64,000 bases of DNA from the IMG/VR virus record IMGVR_UViG_3300030116_004830, positions 1 to 64,000 of that record, one strand, 5' to 3'. Positions within the stretch are counted from its first letter, which is position 1; every line of letters starts with the position of its first letter. The position numbers and the translations under genes are program-made. Below the pieces are notes generated by a model that saw only the letters and a list, made by a program, of their open reading frames with translations, was not told the origin of the DNA and made no database searches. Source of the DNA: a virus. This document shows positions 35,001 to 42,874 of this stretch, one piece after another.

Positions 35001-36713
35001 TACTAATGAGTAAATCTTGTTATGGTCTAAATCTACAGAACTAGCAAGAGTAATAATTTTCTTAGAAGTAGAGGCCACATTGTCTTGTGCGGTAAAATCT
35101 CCTGTATCTAAAGTAATAGTATTAGAAATTGATTCTGTAGCACTATCTATACAATAAACATCATCATTTGCCGATGTTGCTGAACCCAATACCGCTATTC
35201 TCGTATCTCTCAATATACCATCTATTCCCCAGTTAGTTCCTTCGGTTCCATCTAAGTCGGTAGTAAACGCATCTGCGGCCCCAGTAATAGTATCGTTAGA
35301 ACCCCCATTATCGTTCAATCTAACTGCGGTATTAGAATAACTTCGATAATTTACTGCCGCAGGATTGTCTGCCTTATACATCATATCTACTAAGGTAGCC
35401 TCCATAGTAAATGGCCCATAATCTACAATATGTGCTTCATACTCTTGGTCGGTAACAAAGGTAGAATAAGTGTAGATATGGGCTGAACCAGTCCACGATG
35501 AACTTCTAAGAATATATCTCGTAGCAGGTTCTAACCTGTCTTTTCCATTTAAGAAATAAAAGAATGGTCGAGATACATGGGTGTTAATATGATGTCTTAT
35601 ACTAGAATCTGTAGCCTGTAAACCATAAGCACAAGCAACTAATGTTTGATTATCTGAATCTATCTTAGGTAGATTAGAATCTAAAGAAGAAAAGACCGCA
35701 AACTTAGTATCTTTAGGAATATCTACACCTAATGAAGGACTAAATTCTATTCTATCTCCAAAAACATCATCCTCTAATATCTCAGTAATTTTAGCAAAAT
35801 GATGTTTATTTCCATCGTCAGAATAAACTAACACCCATAAATGGTCAATGTTTTGTTTTAAGAATACTTCATCATTAGCGTAACTATCAGGGGTAGTATT
35901 ATTGAATCCTCTAACAACAGTTAAATCATTAGAACTAATATTGGTGATAAGCATTTCTTCATTTTTAACAATAATAATATCGTTAATCGAAAGACCACTT
36001 GCACTAGTTACTGCAACAATAGTATCAGTAGCAGTTTCACTTCCACTTAATGTAGTTAAATGTGAAATAAATCGCTGTCCTGTTTGGGACAAAAAATCAA
36101 ACGTCTTCAATTGGTTTCCTGAAGTAACTGATAGATTCGATAAATGGTCACTAATGGTAGTAGAATTAGGATATACTCGATTTACTGCTGAATAAGTTTG
36201 AGTGGTAAAAGATAAACCGATTGTTCCATTACCTGTTGGTGCATTTGATAGAACTAAACTAGTGCCATCTGTTACTGAACTCACTGTAGTATTATCAGGT
36301 ATTATTCCACCAGTAGGTCCTACGGACATTCCTGCAACTATACCTGTCGTATCCCCACTACTTATCGTAGTATTTCCACTGCTTACTGTAAAGGTTGTAA
36401 CTACTTGATGTGATTGATTGATTCCTTTAGTTACATTAGCCATTGTAACATTATCTGCTTTGTGTATTTCATAACTATTAATTGATTCATCAGCAGTAAA
36501 CGCAGTAAAGTTAGCAAACGCTTCTCCCATCGTTCCTCTAGTAAGTAGAGGATTTAGAGGGGTTTTGTAAAGCGCCTTATCGAATATATTGTCTAGATAA
36601 TTAGCCGAAGAAGAAGTTGATTTTCCACTTACTACCGTTTGAGCGCTAGTGCTTTCGACATTCCCTTTACCCATAGCAAAGACACCAGTAAAATTACCCA
36701 TGCCTTTGGTCAT
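26082..36713 (-). CDS. Giant tail-hub/virion protein, 3543 aa
   Basis: This single frame covers 10.6 kb, about one sixth of the window. The N-terminal and central parts are Ser/Thr/Asn-rich and contain recurring beta domains of about 60 residues (for example FTVSSGNTTISSGDTTGIV and CDITNGSASITCDASANV). The C-terminal 400 residues resemble a baseplate-hub domain: NVPVNIEDVTSARIGSTLV, NEIIVYGNGIKSIKRNRKS, then DKFGKKTLEEV and VKAGDIVTLDFPSEG. It thus looks like a tail-tip hub fused to a very long adhesin-like region. No peptidase or glycosidase motif was recognised. It lies between LamG-like and fibre genes. Confidence 0.7.
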   Translation of the reverse strand: MTKGMGNFTGVFAMGKGNVESTSAQTVVSGKSTSSSANYLDNIFDKALYKTPLNPLLTRGTMGEAFANFTAFTADESINSYEIHKADNVTMANVTKGINQSHQVVTTFTVSSGNTTISSGDTTGIVAGMSVGPTGGIIPDNTTVSSVTDGTSLVLSNAPTGNGTIGLSFTTQTYSAVNRVYPNSTTISDHLSNLSVTSGNQLKTFDFLSQTGQRFISHLTTLSGSETATDTIVAVTSASGLSINDIIIVKNEEMLITNISSNDLTVVRGFNNTTPDSYANDEVFLKQNIDHLWVLVYSDDGNKHHFAKITEILEDDVFGDRIEFSPSLGVDIPKDTKFAVFSSLDSNLPKIDSDNQTLVACAYGLQATDSSIRHHINTHVSRPFFYFLNGKDRLEPATRYILRSSSWTGSAHIYTYSTFVTDQEYEAHIVDYGPFTMEATLVDMMYKADNPAAVNYRSYSNTAVRLNDNGGSNDTITGAADAFTTDLDGTEGTNWGIDGILRDTRIAVLGSATSANDDVYCIDSATESISNTITLDTGDFTAQDNVASTSKKIITLASSVDLDHNKIYSLVDSNNEFKDSFRMANRTTDDALYSTTTGYSRYMHYCDSPLTNTIIPNAMEMIEYESVTSTGGYVDIVFADTQKILAKKIKEGDSILINHIIESETVGKERTFPIADVEYSVPITGVDTIQANNLGNQKDMKFLLSSVIPNSSTSTGSRYDPLNDTITTNIDGTLYHFNIDKIDNKASGTNNGTTQAMGVRSWRKATDTEYVLTSVTAMTTVPSFSAKAFRRKYSFLADNLLTNIPIDSKITNYILSGNHSVADNNWNRNVRDYETLIETLNPTNDSITGAGANTRPTLNVGEIELEKASHSRNNDIHLVLKGGPVTGHRIKVEYGDKHNSFLKLQTHLKDERFLENFNRTDVTPYLDKISNVSLYGYSINSGLDGGGSAYRYDLNRSDSSTNFYARGVLSYLDYFSGTIDIERTVFKGTVESVEQVIEDGMFKLKIRGRNTVSDLLGPIVNKDFKFTEDIVYSTVGPVERMAAFGQVELTTHNHTTHGTTFTDDGTYPVGTTEIQVNQISSSTTTQGTTLTIQQGDLIYTTQGVFLGRVHKITDVDSDGDFTPAVILFEEGIPTRLKDGETLMGSFYQTPSEIFPNSQDLADTSTANIYRQYIKGNTVSLAKSLSANPFNSTRVNSLLGTKDKGIIFTGGKSLTLTDDYAPFKDGTDLVGTSSSSHPLAKGYSINSPDGVDYDYPFYCNLADEITNKYGINYVNFHTVNSLTEYDVINLSSNERETIIEMAPICPAVFARIDDNPIDSRDKYLLQVGAFTSSEINGYNGVFQIAQASWMEELKQGDYIFDENGELFGKIIDISLGSSDGILNDRVAFTLDRPLFKTITATEKIMKYYGDASPAQYFSGTGIHFSNYASATTFASTEFNAAVIKSSDATAQAFLQSLEAGMRIKIEGLVSHSMYDNLGVFSIGHVFEDDTEVILFTRKHPSGKIPASGLGSFSNDSSGQTVRITVLTDYFTQGLYFLNTQGLSQGGVLTLTNPILSSPNEADGNCKPIKWASGLFHYVTDGSVAESSAGAYQPHSTALTIMSDLIDRYGNTKWRYFGLQKGKYLSYVSRRLKDGKPKTTYSFEKGRVNGYATAYRISDAKYGKNKLMKFPYGYHNNDFAWGITRMAYDSASDTLLEPYTNDSVELTNGIRKPNFFLEYLSPESRDFRPVMGSNFADFDKHGTAIVTPDHTQYRVGIYPRYMARLHDNHRGGDWQEDLDAPENSTVPHTVLKYRKWKALASDSDDFDYDITYAGGSAASYIEPNAGSSDTITESLGSQWVKIGGQNDKNNNRTFKLSALSADVAGKFTMDTTKPPFTKIGTAGVGFVGGSAKTTTGYEEITVLHPPWIGPKFDGITRAKDHWELPDPKALRWFIFSSADMYPDSMSRKHHIGYSGVVNYDSSSETAISRSFSDYSLLLKSKSSFSNSNTPHAHYEGTLQDEEETDDNYTTIPISSASIAPSEMKRFGLMRLIDCTYDWHFNLIDPERLPSDITKMTTPNFEYSRYQALKRLPLRTTGSDANFLSAFYGDGDTIINLDNNPSALLQTGDQIFTCTGHYLGKVKRTADAVTDNTCDITNGSASITCDASANVRIGMEVRPTGTISGFPDNASVVSITTGTEGTDVTEFVISANFTGSSANNVNLTFEHHIELEGASRKIIKSDGSAGLYHGYLYVVSDGTSTLAEQDYWDSFFRFRTKGKGGKNTFTAPTEKAETHMLQQMWNASYHEAASQDTTYDLIPHTRHPVNGVLPYLFYQIPYGVVEEGSNHTSHGPNRPSNGPIGLAIHNAAYEKTDAGPDDTNIDANISEPSSDDPSPKFLRSFTRNFIQAMGPHAIIDPVSNATDPTGGDTTYAFNLPSSSQIAYNPIIALPPAFRTFYATSASKISTGLTINSMQDKRYLVNRSMTPANSGVVVNESNFSSENQFTITVDDGSGGSSDAVSKFPVNSVVYDPSNNPVGKVKAVTATQITLFSRNAVALNNNDELHYNVDNTIDTEYSHPSNVLEFIQHGGNPYAGCSVISLAGYTVEDSLPTNLPVGARTLIRNLQQGITKNFGHSRPRLSAPATSDANKSEAIYGDGAGNIDTASYFNEKSNEFNFLTTLGNWKSGFANFNSDLTQNANQFSYVGQGTGYIANGVFGVFHPELFLGGICKSTLNTTGGDIDANERQEGVFTFRSINQQSRDNVSNTNKDLGVLRILSSPSPNDSSSDRNFNHNDKNSWLNFVDLTGMYLVANFGTEEGKKTSRRNFAPFSGELTVNTYGSVLADEAYDIPAAYISPLFGTDGERSTKIRVIEEDFFLSNCAYSNSNGVVTYTGDEDIRQLLRAGMLVKGHGIASFVINSVDSASQFTLSNTPTAATQSNTLGFRGSGGGSTGLDDCMVDPDHIIYVHEHRRNATGKEVAHELLIDNIPHNKSGEVQFFNNYRVMRPAETCLWPNSPNEISIGKLSGSTTKMPQSDSMYGYVPSLTNINSSNNFTGPDEEQILSNYDGTIGDNEPPMSMYLAVDMDARHSKFKEIGTVAVNDKSSTVTSSSLFTSSVIQEGDVIRLLHGNYFVKSIESTSSLTIAGQYRGTNHSGTGYVYNNTYTVLRNYSHLFNPSGNRNTFKNGEAYNMLLTDGVNKQKISMGVNTNYYDETPLCKLSIGKIEQPLLGLVSFGEIFTIKSNVPVNIEDVTSARIGSTLVIGEEVENIVNNVLSDEGISYDISDNREYPYYISPNFQGVDLFNATNFAAKYKEKEIRVDEKGVSLIKQSNDLDFRDVTLSYENNDLKIISVTRNKSTFDLYNEIIVYGNGIKSIKRNRKSIDKFGKKTLEEVNMELVSQDDVDNRAKGLLKAHSEGDDRFTVRMSITGIEFVKAGDIVTLDFPSEGVPKDTYKVYEIRRELKGLIELEVGTYRKDLANRFAELSMLNKSNSASIRGSQFTSTTAPLDFFDSVKLKELSLVIRRIGLADTNAFTLGFQTLTSRKLDFGTTMGPQETVTEIIREEDLT

Positions 36714-39190
36714 GATTCATCCCCCTCAAATCTAAAGTAAACTAGAGTATTTCTAAAGTTAGGAACAAGAGTATCAATACTATTGAATCTATCTTTGTAT
36801 CCTCTTGTAATAGCAAATTCGTGCATTTCTCCCATGAACTGTGAACCTCTTCTAATCTCTAAACTGTCGTTACCGTTAGAGCCTAAGAAGCAATCGGTAG
36901 CGTTTAATTCAAATTCAGAAAAGTTTACTGTTGTCCTAATTGTAACATCTGTTAAAGTGCCGCTAGTATGAGGTCCACTAGCAATACTATTTATGCAATT
37001 GATAGAAAAAGTGTTATCTGTTATCACTGTAACTTTCCAAACTCCATCTAAATTAGTAACTCCTGTTCCTTCTAATTTAATCCAATCGTTTGTAGCCAAT
37101 CCATGATTATCTTGAGTAGTAACTGTAGCAGTTGCGGATGAACCTGTAATTGAAGCAAATCTAATTTTACCCTCACTAAATATTTCAGTATCTAATTCTT
37201 TACCATCTAAAAATAAACTAATACGATTAGCATTATTATCATAAGCCATAGCAAGATGAAACGGTCTTAAAACATAGGAGGCTTCTTTCCATGTATCCCC
37301 CAATAGATGTGCGCCGTATTCATCTGAATCAGCCAAACTATTACCACTACCATCTACTATCTTTAGACCATTAGTAAATCCAGTATCAGGTAATGAACAG
37401 TATAATGTTCTAGAAAACATTTCTTCTTCATTTGAGGAAATTAAATAGTTAGCATTAGTAGCCCCAGTTAAGCCGTATGAATCTAAAGAAGTAGTTACTG
37501 GGTTATTACCTCTAACTACTGTTATCTTATTTTTTTCTATACTTCTTATTTCCATAGGTTCCGAATCATTCCAAAGAACCCCGCCTATACTTAATTTACT
37601 AGCATCATCAACATGAATAATAGTTTCAGTGGTCGTTCTTATTGGTTTAGTTAGTTTACATTTAGCCATAGAAACCACATCGCTTCTATTGGAAGAACTA
37701 TTTACACCAATATTAGCAATATATCCTAGATATGTAGGTTGTTTTCCATGTTCCAAAGAAGCAGAATATACTCCCGTAGAACTAGATTGAGCATATAAAT
37801 TACATCCTTTCCAAATATGCGGAGACATATCTAGATTACCAGTATCAATACTTGTTGAATCATATTGGTAATATGCCCCTGCACCATCGTTAAATGATAA
37901 TTGATAATGTCTTGTTTGAAAATGAATCGCTACAGTATCAGTAGCGGCGGCTACAGTTTCAGCAGTGAATAGATTAACACCTGAAGTAAACGGCTCTAAT
38001 TCTATTACTGTAGTGCTAATTTTTTCTTTGACTTTGTAATGACCGTCATTCTTTGTTGAGCCAATTACTTTGATGTAATCTCCTGTGTTTAATCCTGCGG
38101 CAAAGGTAGTGTTTTGTAAAGTGATTTTATTTCCATCTGTAAGTGAACCATCATACTCTCCAAATAGAACAAATGTTACCGCACTAGATATTGTTACCGC
38201 ATTATGATAAAATCTTTCAGCGTATATCTGATTAGAACTTGTATTGATTTTCTTATGGTATCTAACTACATCTTCTATTCCAAAGTAAACAGGTCTACCA
38301 AATACCTCATCAACCGATTCTGTTTGTTCTACTGTCTTACCAAAATATTCTTCATTAGCAGTAATAACAGGAACAGCGCTTTGGACGGTAACTGTTCTAA
38401 TATGACCATGCCTATCTTTACCTTTAATTACACAACCTAACTTATATTCAGCAGGTTGATTCATTGTAGTTCTAGTCATATTCTTTAGATAGAACTGGCA
38501 TGTTTCATTATGAAATATCGTCATTTTATGATTGATACGATTATCGCCATAAACCTCAGCATCAACGGCGTGAGTAGTAGCAGTAGTTCCATTTTGCGCT
38601 CTAGCAACTACAATGGTTTTAGACGTTGATATACTTACAACTTCCATTTGTTCATTACCTATTCTAATATTGGTTCCGCCCACTATGTTGTCGATATTAG
38701 ATAATGTTAAAGTCGTAGCAGAATCATTTACTGCAACGGCTAAATAAGCAACAAGTTCATGAGAAAAGTATGCTGATGTTCTAGAACTGTTACCAGTTCC
38801 TAATTGCCCTCTAGGAGAATAAAACTTATTCAATGGTAATTCTAAAGATGCGCTATTATACTTTGTAGCAAGAGTAGGTGTTCCTCCTCCTGAGATGTAA
38901 TCAGCAATTAGACGATGACCAAATCCGTTTACGTCATAAGGAGTTATGATTCCTTCTATTGTAAACGAATCAGCCAATGACCATAGACCATATTTTGCAT
39001 CGTCATCATCAGCAGTTTCATCAATTTCAATACCCGCATTATTTTGAGCATCGCCCATTGCACTTTCAACATAAGTAACATCAGGTCCTTTAGGAATATG
39101 CTTACTATAATCTAAATGAACATAGCCATCTCCCATAATAGGAAAGACCAACGCCTTTTTATTACCAGCATATATTCTATAGTTAGACAT
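36710..39190 (-). CDS. LamG-like tail protein, 826 aa
   Basis: The ATG at 39190 is preferred to a TTG 18 nt upstream. The N-terminal part SLADSFTIEGIITPYDVNG and the C-terminal YVLRPFHLAMAYDNNANR-x-SLFLDGKELD form the two halves of a concanavalin/LamG-type lectin domain, usually carbohydrate-binding. Between them lie insert domains of the form TTLTLSNIDNIVGGTNIRIG then VVARAQNGTTATTHA, a beta module found in many phage tail proteins and also seen in the adjacent giant protein. It is likely a distal tail or adsorption protein. Confidence 0.65.
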   Translation of the reverse strand: MSNYRIYAGNKKALVFPIMGDGYVHLDYSKHIPKGPDVTYVESAMGDAQNNAGIEIDETADDDDAKYGLWSLADSFTIEGIITPYDVNGFGHRLIADYISGGGTPTLATKYNSASLELPLNKFYSPRGQLGTGNSSRTSAYFSHELVAYLAVAVNDSATTLTLSNIDNIVGGTNIRIGNEQMEVVSISTSKTIVVARAQNGTTATTHAVDAEVYGDNRINHKMTIFHNETCQFYLKNMTRTTMNQPAEYKLGCVIKGKDRHGHIRTVTVQSAVPVITANEEYFGKTVEQTESVDEVFGRPVYFGIEDVVRYHKKINTSSNQIYAERFYHNAVTISSAVTFVLFGEYDGSLTDGNKITLQNTTFAAGLNTGDYIKVIGSTKNDGHYKVKEKISTTVIELEPFTSGVNLFTAETVAAATDTVAIHFQTRHYQLSFNDGAGAYYQYDSTSIDTGNLDMSPHIWKGCNLYAQSSSTGVYSASLEHGKQPTYLGYIANIGVNSSSNRSDVVSMAKCKLTKPIRTTTETIIHVDDASKLSIGGVLWNDSEPMEIRSIEKNKITVVRGNNPVTTSLDSYGLTGATNANYLISSNEEEMFSRTLYCSLPDTGFTNGLKIVDGSGNSLADSDEYGAHLLGDTWKEASYVLRPFHLAMAYDNNANRISLFLDGKELDTEIFSEGKIRFASITGSSATATVTTQDNHGLATNDWIKLEGTGVTNLDGVWKVTVITDNTFSINCINSIASGPHTSGTLTDVTIRTTVNFSEFELNATDCFLGSNGNDSLEIRRGSQFMGEMHEFAITRGYKDRFNSIDTLVPNFRNTLVYFRFEGDES

Positions 39191-39194
39191 AATA

Positions 39195-39989
39195 TCACAA
39201 ACTTGCAAAGGCTATTTCAAACTGTAAATTAAATTCAACAAATGGTTGGCCTCCTACAAGTGTAGTATCGAAGGACCTAACGAATCCAGCAACTCCTTCT
39301 GTAATATTTACAGCAGTGTTAATCGGTTTAGGAAAACTAGAAATTGGTAAACTAAACTTAGCATCTAATTCTGATGCACCCTTATCTCTAACTCCATAAT
39401 TGAAGGGAACTAAGGGAGCATCTTCTACTGAGGTTTGAGAGCCAACAGTAATGGCTTCTCCTGAAGCGGTTTCATCATGGTAAGTCCAATTAGGACCTAC
39501 TCTAGAAGGAATTAGAATATTTAATTTGTTTAGATTCTGATTAGGTTGCATGAATGATGAATCAACATAAGAGTGTATTAGTTGGGCTACTTCTTGTGCG
39601 GTCATAAAAACAGTGCATCTCTTTCCATCAGCATCCGTGTATGTATTTGAGGAATCTGTAGGGTCTACTTCACTTTCAGGCAAATCGTTTGCAGAAAATT
39701 GTTTTGTGATATTCTGTTCAGTAATAATTCCGCTAAGTTGAATTGACTTTGTGGCCATACCCAAATCAAGTCCTAGAGAAACAGATTCACCAGTAGCGAT
39801 ACCAATAGCAGGTGTAGGAAAAGACATGATGTTTTTAGCAGTGGATATACTTACATTGTCGCATTTAAGAGCAATACGATTTGAAGAAAATGAATCCATT
39901 GTAGAGGTATCAGGAGAATCGCTAAACGAACTTCTAGAACTTAAATCAAGAAAGACGTAATGGACATTATCGGGCGACTCAGTTGGCAT
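39195..39989 (-). CDS. Distal tail protein, 264 aa
   Basis: Directly downstream of the tape-measure gene, the position of distal-tail (Dit/gp19-like) proteins. The segment FPTPAIGIATGESVSLGLDL followed by IQLSGIITE and a final QPFVEFNLQFEIAFASL is typical of beta-rich tail-tip proteins. GAGG precedes the ATG. Family identity is inferred from order and composition. Confidence 0.55.
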   Translation of the reverse strand: MPTESPDNVHYVFLDLSSRSSFSDSPDTSTMDSFSSNRIALKCDNVSISTAKNIMSFPTPAIGIATGESVSLGLDLGMATKSIQLSGIITEQNITKQFSANDLPESEVDPTDSSNTYTDADGKRCTVFMTAQEVAQLIHSYVDSSFMQPNQNLNKLNILIPSRVGPNWTYHDETASGEAITVGSQTSVEDAPLVPFNYGVRDKGASELDAKFSLPISSFPKPINTAVNITEGVAGFVRSFDTTLVGGQPFVEFNLQFEIAFASL

Positions 39990-39991
39990 AT

Positions 39992-42235
39992 CTAGAACCT
40001 CACATTAGTAGACGAAGAGGTAGTTCTATTTATTTCGGTGCTAACCATTCTACCTATCTTCTTTGCAATATCTCTTAACTCACTATCAGACGCACCTAAT
40101 CTTCCATTGACGTTAACACTGATATTATTTGTAACGCTCCCTCCCATCATTGACTTAGTGGTATCGTTTGAATGAATTCTTGTTCCTCTTGGAAGATTAA
40201 TTAATTCGGGACCTCTTTCACCAACCATCGACATTCCTCCTTTACTAATCCCTCCCATATGGAAAGGATTGAAAGCATCCTTTAATTTTGCAAATTCTCC
40301 TGTAATAAAATTAATAATCTTATCAATGAATTCTCCTCCCTTAGTTAATAACATTGGAAAGAAATCATTCTGAACATATTTAGCAAATGATGATATTGCT
40401 CCTGCCACTGTGTCCGTCCAAAACTTCACTGAAAGTATTTTTTTAACTCCTGCTATTACACCCATTATAACAGTAACATATGTTTTAATTACAAACGCAA
40501 CATACGCAATCGCTAATCTAATTACTAATTTTACTGCTCCTTTAAGGACGCTCCATAATATCTTGTATAATCCTTTATACAAACCTAATATTCCTTGGAA
40601 AAGTTTAGTGAATCTTTCCTTTAGTGTTCCTCCACCAAAGAATGCTTCAAAGATTAGAATGGCCCCACCAAACATATCTTTAATTCCATCAAATACTCCT
40701 CTTAGAGCATCCATCAAAGTTTCCATTACTTGCGCTTTTTCAAATATCTTTTTGATAACAACAAAGGCGAGTAATGCTCCTACTAAGAACATGATAAAAT
40801 ACATTGAATAGAGCATAGCCATCTTCATTACTTTACCTATAATTGAAAAAATAGGAGTAATCTTTTTCATTAAAACTGCTCTAGCGCCGCCCTGTTTTTT
40901 AACATACGCCTGTCCTTCTGAAATTTTCTTTCTTAATCCCTCAAAGCGTTTACCTTCAGGCCCTTTCTTGCTATCTTCCTTAAGAAATTTGAATCCTTTT
41001 GAAATATTCTCAAATCCTAAACCAAAGGTCATGAATCTCTCAGTGCCTTTTCCTATGAATTTTAAAACTTTAATTCTCATTTCATGATGTTTCTTTGCGT
41101 CATCGGCTCTTTGTTGTAATGCGGCCCTTAGTTGGCCCATACTGCCTTCATCTATTCCCTTATCACCCAATCTTCTTACACGACTACTTGCTATCCTCTG
41201 CCCTCGTTCCGCTTTCTGTCGTTTCTCAATTAATTTAGCCATAGGACCTGTTATCGCTTTACCCGTTTTAGAATCTATTCCTTTCTTAAGTTCATCTTCC
41301 GAATAAGTTGTAGTTAATTTACCCATTTCTTCCTTTATCTTTTCTAATTTCTTATCGGCTTTTATTTTCTTTTGAATTGCCGTTTCATATCTTGTTAGGT
41401 CTTCATTGGTAAACTTTGTTTTTCTTAAGAAACTCTTATTTCTTAATCTCTCTTCTCTTTCTAAGGCTTTCTGTAAGGCTTTACCCTCGGCTTTTAGATT
41501 GTCTTTTAATTGTTCATGGGTGGCTTCATATGCGTTTAATGTCCTTGCTAATGCTAATTGTTTTGCCTTTTCTATTTTCTTAAGAGCCTGTTCCTCGGTA
41601 TCTCTAGCATCTTCCGTTGCCGCCTTTAGAGCCTCAAAGGTATTTTTGTATTCTAAATTAGATTCAATTAATTTTTTGTGGTTATTTGCCTCTCCCATTA
41701 ATTTTAATTGTTTTTCTACCTGTTCTATATTGTTAGTCAATTCGCCCATAGCAAGTGCTTGCTCATTAGCGGCCTTAGTTGCTTCTTCGGTTCTACTCTG
41801 AAAACCATCCATAACTTGTCCTACGGCTCTAACATAATTTTGCAATTTCCATAAAGGACTACCTGATAATATGCGACTAAACATAGTCCATTTTTTACCA
41901 TAACCATCTACGTTATTAGCGGCCTTAGCAAACTTTCTAGTGAAACTTTCTGTTGTTGCATTAACTGTTTCTTGGGCCTTTACCAAAGAATATAACTCCG
42001 CAGTAGATTTTTTGGTTTCTTCAGTGCCATCACTTACTGCTTCGTTGTTAGCCCTTTGTGCAACTACTCCCTTCTCTAAAGCCTGTAACATTTTTTTGTT
42101 GTTATTGATTAAATGTCCCATTGCTTTATGAGTTTTCATTGTGCTTTTAGTCATAGATTCTAACATCTTTACGACTGGCTCAATATTTTTAGCAAGAGGG
42201 GCTAACTGCGAATTTATATCAGCCAATGAACTCAT
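39992..42235 (-). CDS. Tape measure protein, 747 aa
   Basis: The protein is mainly coiled-coil (residues about 1-420), then has hydrophobic segments (MLYSMYFIMFLVGALLAFVV and a second near 570) and ends with GGISKGGMSMVGERGPELIN-type sequence. The G-ERGPEL element near the C-terminus is a hallmark of siphovirus tape measures. The protein sets tail length and may form a channel at DNA entry. At 747 residues it predicts a tail near 110 nm at about 1.5 angstrom per residue (inference). It follows the frameshift chaperone genes, as in other tailed viruses. Confidence 0.88.
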   Translation of the reverse strand: MSSLADINSQLAPLAKNIEPVVKMLESMTKSTMKTHKAMGHLINNNKKMLQALEKGVVAQRANNEAVSDGTEETKKSTAELYSLVKAQETVNATTESFTRKFAKAANNVDGYGKKWTMFSRILSGSPLWKLQNYVRAVGQVMDGFQSRTEEATKAANEQALAMGELTNNIEQVEKQLKLMGEANNHKKLIESNLEYKNTFEALKAATEDARDTEEQALKKIEKAKQLALARTLNAYEATHEQLKDNLKAEGKALQKALEREERLRNKSFLRKTKFTNEDLTRYETAIQKKIKADKKLEKIKEEMGKLTTTYSEDELKKGIDSKTGKAITGPMAKLIEKRQKAERGQRIASSRVRRLGDKGIDEGSMGQLRAALQQRADDAKKHHEMRIKVLKFIGKGTERFMTFGLGFENISKGFKFLKEDSKKGPEGKRFEGLRKKISEGQAYVKKQGGARAVLMKKITPIFSIIGKVMKMAMLYSMYFIMFLVGALLAFVVIKKIFEKAQVMETLMDALRGVFDGIKDMFGGAILIFEAFFGGGTLKERFTKLFQGILGLYKGLYKILWSVLKGAVKLVIRLAIAYVAFVIKTYVTVIMGVIAGVKKILSVKFWTDTVAGAISSFAKYVQNDFFPMLLTKGGEFIDKIINFITGEFAKLKDAFNPFHMGGISKGGMSMVGERGPELINLPRGTRIHSNDTTKSMMGGSVTNNISVNVNGRLGASDSELRDIAKKIGRMVSTEINRTTSSSTNVRF

Positions 42236-42239
42236 TTAA

Positions 42240-42455
42240 TCACCTCTTAGCCTTCTTCATTTCCTTATCTATCTCTTCGGCCTTGTATGTCTCCACTTCT
42301 GCATGAACCATTAACATATCTCTAACCAGCGATGCTGGCATTTGATATACATCCAATGGGCTTATCCCTAATGCCTTAGAAAGGCTATAAACGGTAATTA
42401 GAGATACCATTTGAGGGTCGGATTTTCTTCCCCTTACTGCATCTCTGATTCTTCG
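42240..42455 (-). CDS. Tail assembly chaperone, T-like frameshift extension (71 aa)
   Basis: This frame has no good start: a stop lies just upstream and the first ATG is 45 bases in. It is entered by -1 frameshifting at A-AAA-AAC (42461-42455) in the preceding gene, giving an extended product of about 193 residues. The extension starts RRIRDAVRGRKSDPQMV and includes LGISPLDVYQMPASLVRDML, the type of sequence found in the T part of lambda gpGT. It ends just upstream of the tape-measure start. The extended form normally chaperones the tape measure. Confidence 0.75.
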   Translation of the reverse strand, partial: RRIRDAVRGRKSDPQMVSLITVYSLSKALGISPLDVYQMPASLVRDMLMVHAEVETYKAEEIDKEMKKAKR

Positions 42456-42820
42456 TTTTTTGTATCATCCCCTGTTAGTTCTTGAAGGGGATTAGGTAGA
42501 ATGTCTTTTAACTGAGAACCAAGGTAAGGACTCAATCTAATCAAGTCCATCTTACCTAATGAAGGCTCTGTCTTTTCTACAAAGTTATCAATCATATAAT
42601 GATATAGATTATTCAAATCAATATCCATATCGCCTGTTTTTGGATTAACTTTCATGACGGAAGCCATTGCCGCTTCTACTTGTAGCCATGTTGGTTCTTT
42701 AATCCATATTTTCAGGTATTCTTCGCTATTCTCAGCAATTCTGAGATAGTATTCTTTCGGTTGTGTTGCCGCAAAAAGCAACGCTTTATCACTAACTATT
42801 TTCTTATTTTCTTCTAACAT
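42434..42820 (-). CDS. Tail assembly chaperone, G-like, 128 aa
   Basis: The start at 42820 follows GGTGG by 6 nt. The product contains FAATQPKEYYLRIAENSEEY and EPTWLQVEAAMASVMKVN, matching the style of phage tail-assembly chaperones encoded before the tape measure. Near its end the slippery site A-AAA-AAC permits a -1 shift into the extension at 42240-42455. The ratio of short to long products normally matters for tail assembly. Confidence 0.75.
   Translation of the reverse strand: MLEENKKIVSDKALLFAATQPKEYYLRIAENSEEYLKIWIKEPTWLQVEAAMASVMKVNPKTGDMDIDLNNLYHYMIDNFVEKTEPSLGKMDLIRLSPYLGSQLKDILPNPLQELTGDDTKNEESEMQ
42455..42461 (-). promoter_or_regulatory. -1 ribosomal frameshift slippery site
   Basis: The - strand reads A AAA AAC in the zero frame of the G-like chaperone (codons ACA AAA AAC), an exact X-XXY-YYZ heptamer. 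Slipping back one base enters an open frame of 71 codons. Position, frame and gene order all match the conserved tail-chaperone frameshift of tailed viruses. Downstream stimulatory structure was not resolved. Confidence 0.75.
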
Positions 42821-42874
42821 TTTATCCACCTTTCTTACCAACAAACATACAAACGGTGTTGGTGGAATCTAATA

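Noticed and set aside
26082-36713. Several 60-97 residue open frames on the + strand within the giant tail gene
   Set aside because: They are antisense shadows of a gene lacking stops, without ribosome sites or recognisable sequence.
40410-42131. Ser/Leu-rich open frames opposite the tape measure gene
   Set aside because: They are complements of the coiled-coil coding sequence; composition mirrors Lys/Glu codons and no start signals are present.
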